Source: Leptospira yanagawae serovar Saopaulo str. Sao Paulo = ATCC 700523 (GTDB lineage Bacteria; Spirochaetota; Leptospiria; Leptospirales; Leptospiraceae). From it: a stretch of 64,000 bases of DNA. Positions 16,599 to 25,167 of the stretch are shown here, piece by piece. Where the stretch lies: assembly GCF_000332475.2 (NCBI RefSeq), contig NZ_AOGX02000022.1, positions 1 to 64,000 of the forward strand. Reading direction: 5' to 3'. Each line of letters begins with the position of its first letter. Position 1 is the first letter of the stretch. The notes under the pieces are model-generated. The model was not told the DNA's origin and ran no database searches. It saw only the letters and a list, made by a program, of their open reading frames with translations. A program made the translations under genes and the position numbers.

Positions 16599-17024
16599 TT
16601 AATTACCAGAGAGTTTTTGAGCTTCCTCACATTCAGGGATGGATACTTTGTCTTTGGTTCCTTTAAAACTGTCACATGTCAATTTTCCAAAGGCGCTAAT
16701 GCATTTTTCAAATGCTTCGACTTGGTCAGCAGTGACTTCTCTTTTTTCTTCGATTCTTTTTTTCTCTGCTTCTTTCATTTTTTCATCAAAAAAGGCGATA
16801 CAATTTTCTTCCGATTGCATAAAGGGAGGAATCATATTGCGGTAAGCAGGAGGAATTTTAGCAAACTCGTCTTTCGTACATTCAATCGTTTTGGAACACA
16901 TTGTTTTTTGAAATTGAGGAACAAGTTCTTTGAGTTTAGCTTCTGGAGACTGTGAAAGTTTGTTGCAATACCCAAGTGTGAAAAGGCAAGAAACAATTGT
17001 TATCACTTGTAATCGTTTGTTCAT
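16599..17024 (-). CDS. Six-Cys lipoprotein (TIGR04454-like)
   Basis: 141 residues from the ATG at 17024, with TAGGGG five bases upstream. The frame is open further, but that extension overlaps the DoxX gene and would spoil the signal peptide. Signal peptide ends in LFTLGYC. The mature protein is helical and carries six Cys (MC, EC, NC, KC, TC, EC) in a pattern I associate with the Leptospira lipoprotein family TIGR04454, from memory. It is presumably disulphide-bonded and periplasmic or surface-anchored. Function unknown. Confidence 0.72.
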   Translation of the reverse strand: MNKRLQVITIVSCLFTLGYCNKLSQSPEAKLKELVPQFQKTMCSKTIECTKDEFAKIPPAYRNMIPPFMQSEENCIAFFDEKMKEAEKKRIEEKREVTADQVEAFEKCISAFGKLTCDSFKGTKDKVSIPECEEAQKLSGN

Positions 17025-17121
17025 AAAAACCCCTAGATGGTCGAATTTGACCAAACTTACAAGTTTTCTATCGTTCTGAAAAGAAATATTTGTAAATTTG
17101 GTATTGTACTTTAAAATCAAT

Positions 17122-17547
17122 CTAAGATTTTTTGTTTCGATCCAAAAGGTAACGGAGAGCACCAGTGGACCAAAGAGCCCACAAAATGAGAACTGGTTGG
17201 AAAAACAAACGAATCAATCTTTTTTGATCCGTATCCAAACCAAATGCACTGATTCCATTTGTGTATTGGGAAATATTTCCTGGAAAGATTAAGATAAAGA
17301 AGATAGCGAGTAGGATTCCCACTTTGATTCTCTCTTTTGCCCAGAACAATAATGAAAGTCCCAAAGCAATTTCAACGACTCCGGAAGATAATACTACAAA
17401 ATCCATAAAAAATGGATCCTGAGGCAACCATCTCGGAACTTGGGCAAGAAATTCTTGTCTTTGAAAAGTTAGGTGGCCTATCCCTGCCAAAGTCATAAAT
17501 AAACCCAATATGATTCTGAGTACATTTTGTAATAAATTTGTTTGCAT
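17122..17547 (-). CDS. DoxX family membrane protein
   Basis: 141 residues from the ATG at 17547, with GGAG seven bases upstream. Four transmembrane helices in the DoxX arrangement: VLRIILGLFMTLAGIGHL, FVVLSSGVVEIALGLSLLF, VGILLAIFFILIFPGNISQY and LFFQPVLILWALWSTGAL. The Gly-rich first helix and GIGHL motif are typical. DoxX-type proteins are often linked to redox or sulphur chemistry but the role varies. The six-Cys lipoprotein follows 97 bases downstream on the same strand. Confidence 0.85.
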   Translation of the reverse strand: MQTNLLQNVLRIILGLFMTLAGIGHLTFQRQEFLAQVPRWLPQDPFFMDFVVLSSGVVEIALGLSLLFWAKERIKVGILLAIFFILIFPGNISQYTNGISAFGLDTDQKRLIRLFFQPVLILWALWSTGALRYLLDRNKKS

Positions 17548-17616
17548 TTTTATTCTCCAGCTCATTAGACAAAAAAAATTGAGTAAGTGTTCGTTGAAAA
17601 TTTAATTGAATGAATG

Positions 17617-20103
17617 TTATGTTGTGAATTCTACCGATAACAAAGTGACATCATCTTCAAATTTTTGATTTGATTGGTGAGTTTTCGCCATCTCAAGTAA
17701 AACGTTTAACGCGGAATCCTTTTTCCAAATCTCAGGTTCATTTGCCCATTGGGAAAAACCAAAATCTCGGAATAAAGTTTGGTTTTCTGATCGAACGTCA
17801 AAAAGTCCATCGGTAAACAAAAATAATTTGTCTCCCGTGGAAAAAGATATGGATTCTCCTTGGCCTTCCCAATCCATAAGAATGCCCAAAGGTTTCCCTG
17901 TTGCATCTAAACGTTTTAATCCAGCAGGATTTCCGAAATAAATATCCTCATGGCCTGCTTTTGCATACAGTATTTTTTGATCAACATGATCTACGATCGC
18001 AACGACTGCAGTGACAAAAAGTCCTGCAGTATTTCCATATAAAAATGCATTGAGTTCTTTTAGACAAAAAACTGGATTCGTTTTGGTTAGGTTTGGCAAT
18101 TGTAAAACAAAATGTAAAATTGCGGCAATCATTCCTGCGGCAAAACCATGTCCTGAAACATCCGCTAAAAAGAAAAATGTTTTGTTTTCATCTAATGATT
18201 GAACAGCATAATAATCTCCAGCAATTCCATCACTAGGCAAAAATTCCAAATTCAGTTTCATTTTCTCTTGGTTGTAATTTGGTTCGGGAATCAATTTTTT
18301 TTGGATCCGAATCCCTCTTGCCAATTCCTCGCGTAAATAAAATTCTTTTTCCACTAATCGAAATGCATTTTTGACAACACTTAAAAGTTCGGATTCTAAA
18401 AATGGTTTTGCTAAATAAAAATCAGCGCCTTCTCCGTGTAACGTTTGCCTTGTTGTCGTATCCGCCTTGGCTGTTAAAAGAATCACAGGAAGAGAATGGT
18501 ATTGTTCACGTTTACGAATTTCTTGAATCAAATCGAGACCACTCAATTTTGGCATCATAAGATCTGTTATCGCTAAATCAGGAGATTCAGTTAAAACTGC
18601 ATCTAATCCTGCTTGGCCATCTTCAGAAACTAACGCGTGATAACCGGCGCGTGTCAGTATGGATCCTAAATACGAACGTAAATCAGGGTTATCTTCCACA
18701 ACAAGGATTTTATATGCTCGAGAGGATAAATTCTCTTTCCCTTGGAGGTTTTGTTTTTCAGCATCCTCTGGGATGTATTCATGTTGGAATAAATGGGATT
18801 TTTTATCTTTCCAATCTGATTTCCCTTCCGTTGGGATTTCAGAAAGTTTAGGTAAGGTAAAATAAAAATGAGATCCTTTTCCGAATTCACTTTCCACTCC
18901 CACTTTTCCACCATGTAATTCTACTAACTCTTTTACGAGTGCAAGACCGAGTCCTGTCCCTTCTTGTTCACGTGTTAAGGAAGCTTCACTGATACCAAAA
19001 CGAGAAAACAAACGTTTCATTTGGCTTTCCTTCATTCCTATGCCTGTATCATATACAGAGACAACTGCTTCCTCATCTTTGTTTTTCAGTTCGAGTCGGA
19101 TTGTTCCACCCACTTCCGTGAACTTGATGGAGTTGGATAGATAATTGAATATACATTTGTCCAATTGTTCAGCGTCCGCATTTACGTAGATTGGTGTTTC
19201 ATCTAATACTACTTCAAACTGAATGTTTTTTCTTTTTACATAGGCTGTAAAATTTTCAGCCACCAAACTCAGAAATTCTCCCAAAGGAAGTGGGGATTTT
19301 TTTAACTCCATGCGACCTGAAGTGATTTTTTGTAAATCAAGCAATTGATTTACCAACCGAGTGAGCCTACGCCCTTGGTTCACGATGACTTTGACTTCCG
19401 ATGGATTTAACCCTTCATTTCTAATGAGTGCAGACTCGGATGGACCAGAGATTAAAGTAAGAGGAGTCCGGAGTTCATGTGAGATGTTTTGGAAAAAAGC
19501 CGTCTGTGCTTTGTTTTCACGTTCTAACGAATCTTCTGCAATATTTGCAGCAAGTGTAAAATAATAAGCGAATCCAGCATGAAAGAGAGTGGAGAAAACG
19601 ATATTGGAAACATTGATGAGAGCAAGGAAATTTGGACTCCAGGTGTAAATGGGTGGGTAGTTCATCGAATAGTAGTAAGTGGAAGCAAATAAAAGGCACC
19701 CAACGACAATACTTCCGAATTTCAGGATATTTTTACCTGGTGGTAATAAGAAAATTCCTGTGGCAAACAACATCATGTAATACTGGTAACCGGCTCCCCA
19801 GCCAAAAAAATAGGTGGCGGTGAGTGCATGTAGAAATACTTCCAAAAAACATAAGTACAATGAGGTGAATAAATACTGTTTGCGATTGATCCAAATTGTA
19901 AATGCAAACCATAGGACACTTCCTAGGTTAAAGAATGCCATCTCTGGAGCACCCACCATCCAGAAAAAAAATATAAACGTAAAATGGATGAGTCCTGCTA
20001 ACACATAAATGGAATTAGTTGCGACAAAATACCTTTGGTAACGAAGCTCTACCCCCTCGGGTGCATGGAATAAGGAGCGAACAAAGGTTAAAATGGAAAT
20101 CAT
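17617..20103 (-). CDS. Hybrid sensor kinase with receiver and PP2C/SpoIIE phosphatase domains
   Basis: About 828 residues from the ATG at 20103 (alternative ATG at 20169). Order of domains: six membrane helices in the first 200 residues; HisKA with NISHELRTPL (phospho-His); HATPase with NYLSNSIKFTE, DTGIGM and GTGLGLALVKEL; a receiver domain with LVVEDN, the phospho-Asp in ITDLMMP and the Lys in YLAKPF; then a C-terminal PP2C/SpoIIE phosphatase with GIAGDYYAV, LADVSGHGFAAGM and LFLFTDGLFD. All key residues look intact. This architecture combines input, phosphorelay and a Ser/Thr phosphatase output on one chain, suggesting control of a partner-switch (anti-sigma antagonist) pathway. No such partner is adjacent. 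Confidence 0.9.
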   Translation of the reverse strand: MISILTFVRSLFHAPEGVELRYQRYFVATNSIYVLAGLIHFTFIFFFWMVGAPEMAFFNLGSVLWFAFTIWINRKQYLFTSLYLCFLEVFLHALTATYFFGWGAGYQYYMMLFATGIFLLPPGKNILKFGSIVVGCLLFASTYYYSMNYPPIYTWSPNFLALINVSNIVFSTLFHAGFAYYFTLAANIAEDSLERENKAQTAFFQNISHELRTPLTLISGPSESALIRNEGLNPSEVKVIVNQGRRLTRLVNQLLDLQKITSGRMELKKSPLPLGEFLSLVAENFTAYVKRKNIQFEVVLDETPIYVNADAEQLDKCIFNYLSNSIKFTEVGGTIRLELKNKDEEAVVSVYDTGIGMKESQMKRLFSRFGISEASLTREQEGTGLGLALVKELVELHGGKVGVESEFGKGSHFYFTLPKLSEIPTEGKSDWKDKKSHLFQHEYIPEDAEKQNLQGKENLSSRAYKILVVEDNPDLRSYLGSILTRAGYHALVSEDGQAGLDAVLTESPDLAITDLMMPKLSGLDLIQEIRKREQYHSLPVILLTAKADTTTRQTLHGEGADFYLAKPFLESELLSVVKNAFRLVEKEFYLREELARGIRIQKKLIPEPNYNQEKMKLNLEFLPSDGIAGDYYAVQSLDENKTFFFLADVSGHGFAAGMIAAILHFVLQLPNLTKTNPVFCLKELNAFLYGNTAGLFVTAVVAIVDHVDQKILYAKAGHEDIYFGNPAGLKRLDATGKPLGILMDWEGQGESISFSTGDKLFLFTDGLFDVRSENQTLFRDFGFSQWANEPEIWKKDSALNVLLEMAKTHQSNQKFEDDVTLLSVEFTT

Positions 20104-20448
20104 GTTGGAAGAAAAAGAATCAGACAAAACGAAAAAAGTCAAGGAATCCACTGGATATTTTCTTCGCATCGCTTTTTACAGTCGGTGTAAAAATGTAATG
20201 TAAGTAGTAAAGTATCCTCGAATTGGATTTTGGGAAGAGGCGAGACCCTGATGTTTACGCGAAGTGTAAGAATTTATAGCAGGTGGCAAAACAGTAAATC
20301 AAAGCTTAATTTCCATTCTTGAAGCTTAAAAATGGCAAACTCTAGGATCTATTGAATGATGAAAATTTCGTGAATTTTAATGAACGAAAAATAATTCGTA
20401 TATGTCTACAGTTTGAACGAATTCGTTCAAAAATCGAGAGGAATTCGG
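20104..20448. other. Intergenic region between hybrid kinase and barrel gene
   Basis: About 345 bases with no supportable gene. It separates two divergent genes and so should hold both promoters. Visible structure is a pair of AAGCTT boxes near 20300-20325 and a 20-base perfect palindrome at 20412-20431, described separately. Confidence 0.6.
20412..20431. promoter_or_regulatory. 20-base perfect palindrome upstream of barrel gene
   Basis: TTTGAACGAATTCGTTCAAA is fully self-complementary and lies five bases before the Shine-Dalgarno GAGAGG of the gene at 20449. A related half, GAACGAA with TTCG, occurs about 30 bases upstream. The symmetry fits a TetR-like or similar dimeric repressor. It does not fit the TTTG-N5-CAAA LexA box described for Leptospira. 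Confidence 0.5.
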
Positions 20449-21744
20449 ATGATGAACTTACGACACCCATATTTATTACTTGTGAATTCGTTCTTCTGTT
20501 TTCTTGTATTCGCATTTCCTTTGCATTCACAAACAAATATGAATGCCAAAAAAGATTCTAATCGATTTAATCAAAAGAATTCTAATCAGGATCAAATCAG
20601 GAATGAAACTGGGGAAGAAAGTGAAGTCAGTATAGAAGTGACACATGAAATCGTAAGTGATTTTGTTTGGAGAGGTCAAAGTTTTTCTGGAGATTATATC
20701 GCAAGAAGAGACAATCTTCCCTATAAAAATTTTAGAGAAGCCTATACATATGTACCTGTTGTGAGAATGAGTCATTCCAATGGATTCTTTTTTGAATTAG
20801 AATCAAACATTGCGCTGAAAGGTCGAAGTGATCGAGATTCGGACCAAAGGATCCAATCCTATCCTGGTGGAAATGCGATTGATGTGAATCGTTTGGTTCT
20901 TCCAACAATGGTGACTCAAAATGATAAGACAATTTTTTTCGATTCATCAAATGCAGTCTATTCGGATAAATGTAATCCATCTTTGCCAGACCATCCATTG
21001 ATCAATCCTTGTGCCATTGATCCGTCAAAAATCAAACCATATGCAGAAAAAAACGGATTGGCGAGATCAGACGGACTTTTCACAACTTTTGCTTATGAGA
21101 TGGAAACTTCCAAATATGGAACATTTACAGTTGGATCTTGGTGGTATTTTAAACAAGATCGATCCTCAAAAAATACATGGAATGAATACTTTATTTGGTG
21201 GGAATTGCCTTGGATGAAACGGATACTGAATCCAACCGTTCAATCATTCAAACAAACTTCAGCGAACACGGAAGCGGGATACGCAAGCCAATATAGCTCA
21301 TTTTCCGTCAGGTATGTATTGTTTGAAAAAAAAGAAATATCAATAGAATGGAATTCTAATATTGGTTACGTATGGGTAAATAATCCTGAATCTAAAAAGT
21401 CCGGAATAAATGATATTACGACTTCTTTAAAGTTAAATTGGAACCAATGTTTTTTATCGTTGAATCATGCTCATAGACCTGAAATTGACTTGTATGATAA
21501 CGAAAAGGTATATTTTTTAAATTCTGAGTCCAAAAGTTCTACACAAAATCTTTCCGAGAGAGATGGATTGGTATCGGATCCATCTAAGTTGTATGGTATC
21601 TCGAATGAAATCATATCCCAATCAATAGACCAATTGGAAACGGCAGAGATTGTAAAGCTTTGGGCCAACCAACGATACACCAACCAAAGTATTCCAAGGA
21701 ATTTATTTTGGATCGGTTTTGGAATCAACCAAAGTTTTGAATGA
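20449..21744 (+). CDS. Putative outer-membrane beta-barrel protein
   Basis: 431 residues from the ATG at 20449, seven bases after GAGAGG. A signal peptide runs to LVFAFPLHSQ. After a low-complexity Asn/Lys linker the protein shows alternating polar and hydrophobic strands: VTHEIVSDFVWRGQSF, FFFELESNIAL, FTVGSWWYFKQ, FSVRYVLFEKKEISIEWNSNIGYV and TTSLKLNWNQCFLSLNHAHRP, ending NLFWIGFGINQSFE with a C-terminal aromatic segment usual for barrels. It is probably an outer-membrane channel or porin-like protein of unknown substrate. The membrane gene at 21760 follows after 15 bases. Confidence 0.7.
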   Translation: MMNLRHPYLLLVNSFFCFLVFAFPLHSQTNMNAKKDSNRFNQKNSNQDQIRNETGEESEVSIEVTHEIVSDFVWRGQSFSGDYIARRDNLPYKNFREAYTYVPVVRMSHSNGFFFELESNIALKGRSDRDSDQRIQSYPGGNAIDVNRLVLPTMVTQNDKTIFFDSSNAVYSDKCNPSLPDHPLINPCAIDPSKIKPYAEKNGLARSDGLFTTFAYEMETSKYGTFTVGSWWYFKQDRSSKNTWNEYFIWWELPWMKRILNPTVQSFKQTSANTEAGYASQYSSFSVRYVLFEKKEISIEWNSNIGYVWVNNPESKKSGINDITTSLKLNWNQCFLSLNHAHRPEIDLYDNEKVYFLNSESKSSTQNLSERDGLVSDPSKLYGISNEIISQSIDQLETAEIVKLWANQRYTNQSIPRNLFWIGFGINQSFE

Positions 21745-21759
21745 TCCAGTCTAATTGCC

Positions 21760-22194
21760 ATGTTTGGATTTATCCCACTCTTTTTCGTTCATCTATTTGC
21801 ATGTTCCATGATGTTCATTTTGATTTGGCTAATTCAAATCCTTCACTATCCAAGCTTTCATTATATTGATTCCTCCCAATTTTCCAAGTTCCATTCCTTC
21901 CATTCAAATCGTATCACATGGTTAGTTGCTCCTTTGATGGGAATCGAACTCGTATCTGCGATGGCACTCATCTATCTATTACCAAGTTCTATTTTGTTTC
22001 AAATCAATTTGGTTGGAGTCTTTGTTCTATGGATGTTTACATTTTTTGTGAGTGTTCCCATTCATAACAAACTTAAAACTAGAAAAGAGGATCATCAAAT
22101 CAAACGATTGATCGTAACCAATTGGTTTCGTACCATGTTATGGAGTTTACGACTTGTTATGCTCTTTTGTTACAATGAAATTCGTTTGGGTTAA
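21760..22194 (+). CDS. Small integral membrane protein
   Basis: 144 residues with four transmembrane helices. The stretch FILIWLIQILHYPSFHYID followed by SNRITWLVAPLMGIELVSA, and the end VPIHNKLKTRKED with WFRTMLWSLRLVML, form a pattern I have seen in unnamed small membrane proteins of Leptospira and Bacteroidetes. No function known. It follows the barrel gene by 15 bases and ends in a four-base overlap with the convergent delta-60 gene. Confidence 0.68.
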   Translation: MFGFIPLFFVHLFACSMMFILIWLIQILHYPSFHYIDSSQFSKFHSFHSNRITWLVAPLMGIELVSAMALIYLLPSSILFQINLVGVFVLWMFTFFVSVPIHNKLKTRKEDHQIKRLIVTNWFRTMLWSLRLVMLFCYNEIRLG

Positions 22195-24533
22195 TATGAG
22201 TTCCCAGTTTCCGAATCCAATTTAACCATACCAGCTCTATACTTTTGGTTTGCGGCATTTATATTGCCAAACGCATAAACAACATTGCCTTCAGCAATCA
22301 CCTGGTAAATCGTAGAACCTGTAGCTAGTTTTGCATCCCAATCATTGATGCTTAAGTCATTTCGATTGAGAGAGAATAATCCATTTCGAGTTCTGCCACC
22401 AAAGTTAGGAAAGTTACCACCTAAATAAATTTTTGTTTGGTTTTGGTGGATCGAACGGACAAATTCGGAAGTACTTGGAAATGTAGATGAAGGTGTGATG
22501 GTAGACAGGTCAGGTATTTGGTAAAATGTCAATCCAAACCCATTATAAGGTGCTGTCACTTGGTATTGACCACTCATAATGAACCTTTGGTCTGAAATGA
22601 AACTTCCATATGCAGAAAATCCTGTCAAGGATTGTGTATGTGTTTTTATAAAAGTACCACTATTTCTGTTTACGCTTGCTAGGTATGTTGCTGCATTTGG
22701 TATTGTATTGAATTGGCCAACGACATACAATTCATCACCTAATAATTGTAGCGAACGAACCGTATTTCCCGGGTTTGGATTGAAATTTGTATCCAAATTT
22801 CCTTGGATTGTATCAATTTTGACAAGCCGATTGACTGGGTTTCCGTTTACTGTTGTAAAATTCCCTCCCACGTACATTGTATCACCATCGATTAACATTG
22901 ATTCGACGGAAGCGGGAGGAAATTCTGGATCCCAACTAAGTAAAGATTTTGAATCTAAATCATATGCTGCCATTGTTTGCCTGGCAGTATCGGATATAAT
23001 AGTAAATTGTCCATGTAGGAATAATCGTTTGTCAGAAATAATAAGTCTTGAAACAAGATCATTTGGATTTGGATTCCAATCTGTTGGAATTCCTGTTTGT
23101 GAATCTAATTCTGCTAAATAATTCCTTTGTGTGGTATCAATTGCGCCAAATGCACCACCTAAAAAGATCACGTTTTCTTTGAATTTTAGGGCAACTCCTT
23201 GTAACTCAGAATTTCCATTTAAAAATTTTGGATCCCAAGTGGTTACCGTATCTGATTTTAGATCAAGTTGGAAGATATGGTTTTTTGGTTCGGAGCGGAC
23301 GGTTTCGAAAAAACCAAAAACATAAAGTTTGTCATCAATGAGAGATAATTTATAAACATTCCTTTGACTTCCATCTATGGAATAATCGGCCGCTAAAACA
23401 TTTCCATTCAAATCTGTTTTCAAAAGGCCAAATCTAGGACCTGTGATTTCGCCACCGATATACAATTCATCGTTGTAAGCCAAAATGGCATACACAGCGT
23501 TTCCAAAGATATTGATGGAACTAAAAGCTGGTAAAACTGTATTCGTTGCTAATTCAATGGCTGCAATTTTTGAACGGGATGTAGCAGAAGCATTTAACGT
23601 GGAAAATACACCTCCAACATAAAGAATTCCGTTCCGAATCAGCATTGCATTGACAGTACCATCCGCATCCACAATGGGATAAAATGTAGTTCCATTGTCT
23701 TTGTGAAGTTTTCCTATATTACCTACTCCATTTGAGTTAATAGCCGTAAAACCACCACCTATGTAAATGAAAGTTCCATCTGTTTCCATACACCTAACGT
23801 CCACACCAGAAACATTGGGAGCCCAATCATCCATAAGCCCAGTGATGGCATTCACTGATGCTACATGATGTCTGATTGTTGGAGTAGGGTAATTTGTCAG
23901 TGCACCCGTTGAGGTTTGAAAACTGCCTGAGAAAAAAATCCGACCTTCTAAGTATAATAGATCATAAAAAATTGCGGAAGTATCGTTTATCTTGGCATCA
24001 AAGGCCAAATCCAATTGGCAGTTTGGTTTTATTTTAGCTAAGTTTCTTCTCGGAAAACTTTGCACATGCGTAAACTTGCCAAGAATGTATAAATTTCCAT
24101 CAGGATCCATAACAGCCTCACTGATGGTTCCGGAACCAGTGAGATTTTCATCATAAAGATCAAGTTGTGGGCAATATGTTGAGCCAATTGGTTTTGCTGA
24201 ATCACTCCAAACAAATGCACCACCACCAGTAGTCACGGCAAGTTGTGTAAATAGTCCACCTATATAAATTTTTCCATTGGAAATGGCAGCGCTGAAGATG
24301 TCAGTTGCTGAAACTCCCAAATAGGCACCGTAACTTAAAAAATTAGTTTCGATTCGATTGAAGTAGGGAATACAGCTTGCTGAACGATCATTGGCGATGT
24401 TCTTTACTAAGAGTAATTCTAAGAAAGACTGAGAGTTGGGATCACAAGCATTGTTGAGAGCTGGTGGTTTACAATTGTTCAATGGGAAATATAATAGAGA
24501 CAGGAAGAAAAAAAAAGAAAGGGATGATTTCAT
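22191..24533 (-). CDS. Large lipoprotein with delta-60 (DUF5122) beta-propeller repeats
   Basis: 780 residues. Signal peptide ends LLYFPLNNC, a lipobox. From about residue 75 onward repeats of 45-60 residues recur: IYIGGLFTQLA, LYILGKFTHV, IYIGGGFTAIN, LYVGGVFSTLN, LYIGGEITG, MYVGGNFTTVNGNPVNRLVKID, LYVVGQFNTIP, IYLGGNFPNFGGRTRNGLF and VYAFGNINA. This is the delta-60/DUF5122 pattern that builds beta-propellers, here around twelve units. It probably displays a binding surface outside the cell. Monocistronic. Confidence 0.85.
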   Translation of the reverse strand: MKSSLSFFFFLSLLYFPLNNCKPPALNNACDPNSQSFLELLLVKNIANDRSASCIPYFNRIETNFLSYGAYLGVSATDIFSAAISNGKIYIGGLFTQLAVTTGGGAFVWSDSAKPIGSTYCPQLDLYDENLTGSGTISEAVMDPDGNLYILGKFTHVQSFPRRNLAKIKPNCQLDLAFDAKINDTSAIFYDLLYLEGRIFFSGSFQTSTGALTNYPTPTIRHHVASVNAITGLMDDWAPNVSGVDVRCMETDGTFIYIGGGFTAINSNGVGNIGKLHKDNGTTFYPIVDADGTVNAMLIRNGILYVGGVFSTLNASATSRSKIAAIELATNTVLPAFSSINIFGNAVYAILAYNDELYIGGEITGPRFGLLKTDLNGNVLAADYSIDGSQRNVYKLSLIDDKLYVFGFFETVRSEPKNHIFQLDLKSDTVTTWDPKFLNGNSELQGVALKFKENVIFLGGAFGAIDTTQRNYLAELDSQTGIPTDWNPNPNDLVSRLIISDKRLFLHGQFTIISDTARQTMAAYDLDSKSLLSWDPEFPPASVESMLIDGDTMYVGGNFTTVNGNPVNRLVKIDTIQGNLDTNFNPNPGNTVRSLQLLGDELYVVGQFNTIPNAATYLASVNRNSGTFIKTHTQSLTGFSAYGSFISDQRFIMSGQYQVTAPYNGFGLTFYQIPDLSTITPSSTFPSTSEFVRSIHQNQTKIYLGGNFPNFGGRTRNGLFSLNRNDLSINDWDAKLATGSTIYQVIAEGNVVYAFGNINAANQKYRAGMVKLDSETGNSY

Positions 24534-24679
24534 ACAACCAAGGGTTAGACAGTTGCAGAAATTCTCGAGTGAAATTCTTTTTAATTAAGATAAGAAGATT
24601 CAAGTTTATACGGAAAGGATCATTAGAACTTGTACTTAAGTTTAAGTGAAGAAACCCACCACCACTTCTCTTCCATTGT

Positions 24680-24705
24680 TTGTCATGATCAATACTACAT
24701 GACAA
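24680..24705. repeat. Inverted repeat upstream of delta-60 lipoprotein gene
   Basis: TTGTCATG at 24680-24687 and CATGACAA at 24698-24705 with a ten-base centre, between two minus-strand genes. There is no T-tract on the minus side, so it is more likely an operator or mRNA hairpin than a terminator. Confidence 0.4.
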
Positions 24706-24739
24706 GAGAGTGATGGCGAAATAAAATTTTTAAAGACTA

Positions 24740-25015
24740 TCAATCTGCTTTCAGTGATTTTTTTTCGGAACCACTAGCGTCTAAACATTTTTTCTTACCA
24801 GAAGCACTGCAGTTTCCTGAATACCCTGTGATGTTTCCGCAATCATTGCCAGAGTTTGCCTTACAAATGCTTTGGGCTTGTTGCCTTGCAGCATTGTTAT
24901 TCCCATCGATACATACGGTGATTTCTTTGTTTTTGCTGAAACCAAAACATTTGGCAGACAATTGGAAGAAGGTTCCTGTGATAACAAATAAAATGAGAAT
25001 CGTTAGTTTTTTCAT
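24740..25015 (-). CDS. Small secreted six-Cys protein
   Basis: 91 residues. GAGGT precedes the ATG by about five bases. A clear signal peptide ends at LSA before KCFGF. The mature peptide of about 70 residues holds six Cys (KCF, VCI, ICK, DCG, NCS, KCL) among Asn, Gly, Ser and Lys, which suggests three disulphides and an extracytoplasmic location. No family recognised. It lies alone upstream of the delta-60 gene and divergent from the TPR/HExxH gene. Confidence 0.72.
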   Translation of the reverse strand: MKKLTILILFVITGTFFQLSAKCFGFSKNKEITVCIDGNNNAARQQAQSICKANSGNDCGNITGYSGNCSASGKKKCLDASGSEKKSLKAD

Positions 25016-25167
25016 TTTTACCTCGAAGAAATGGGATCATCACTTTGTCGTTTTTGACAAGTTATTTTTTAATTTACGTGTTTCATTCCATGTATAAAAA
25101 ATTATCGATTGCTTCCTGTCGAAAAGTTGTATAACTTGATCCTACCTTTTTGGGAGGTCCGCACCGA

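Noticed and set aside
20412..20431. LexA (SOS) box
   Set aside because: The reported Leptospira box is TTTG-N5-CAAA; here the same ends are separated by 12 bases.
22579..23121. 180-residue open frame on plus strand opposite the delta-60 lipoprotein
   Set aside because: Antisense to a clear repeat protein and rich in Pro/Ser/Cys typical of shadow frames.
22191..24533. Tandem repeat array that might suggest a CRISPR or VNTR
   Set aside because: The repeats are degenerate at DNA level and encode protein propeller units (delta-60), not direct DNA repeats.
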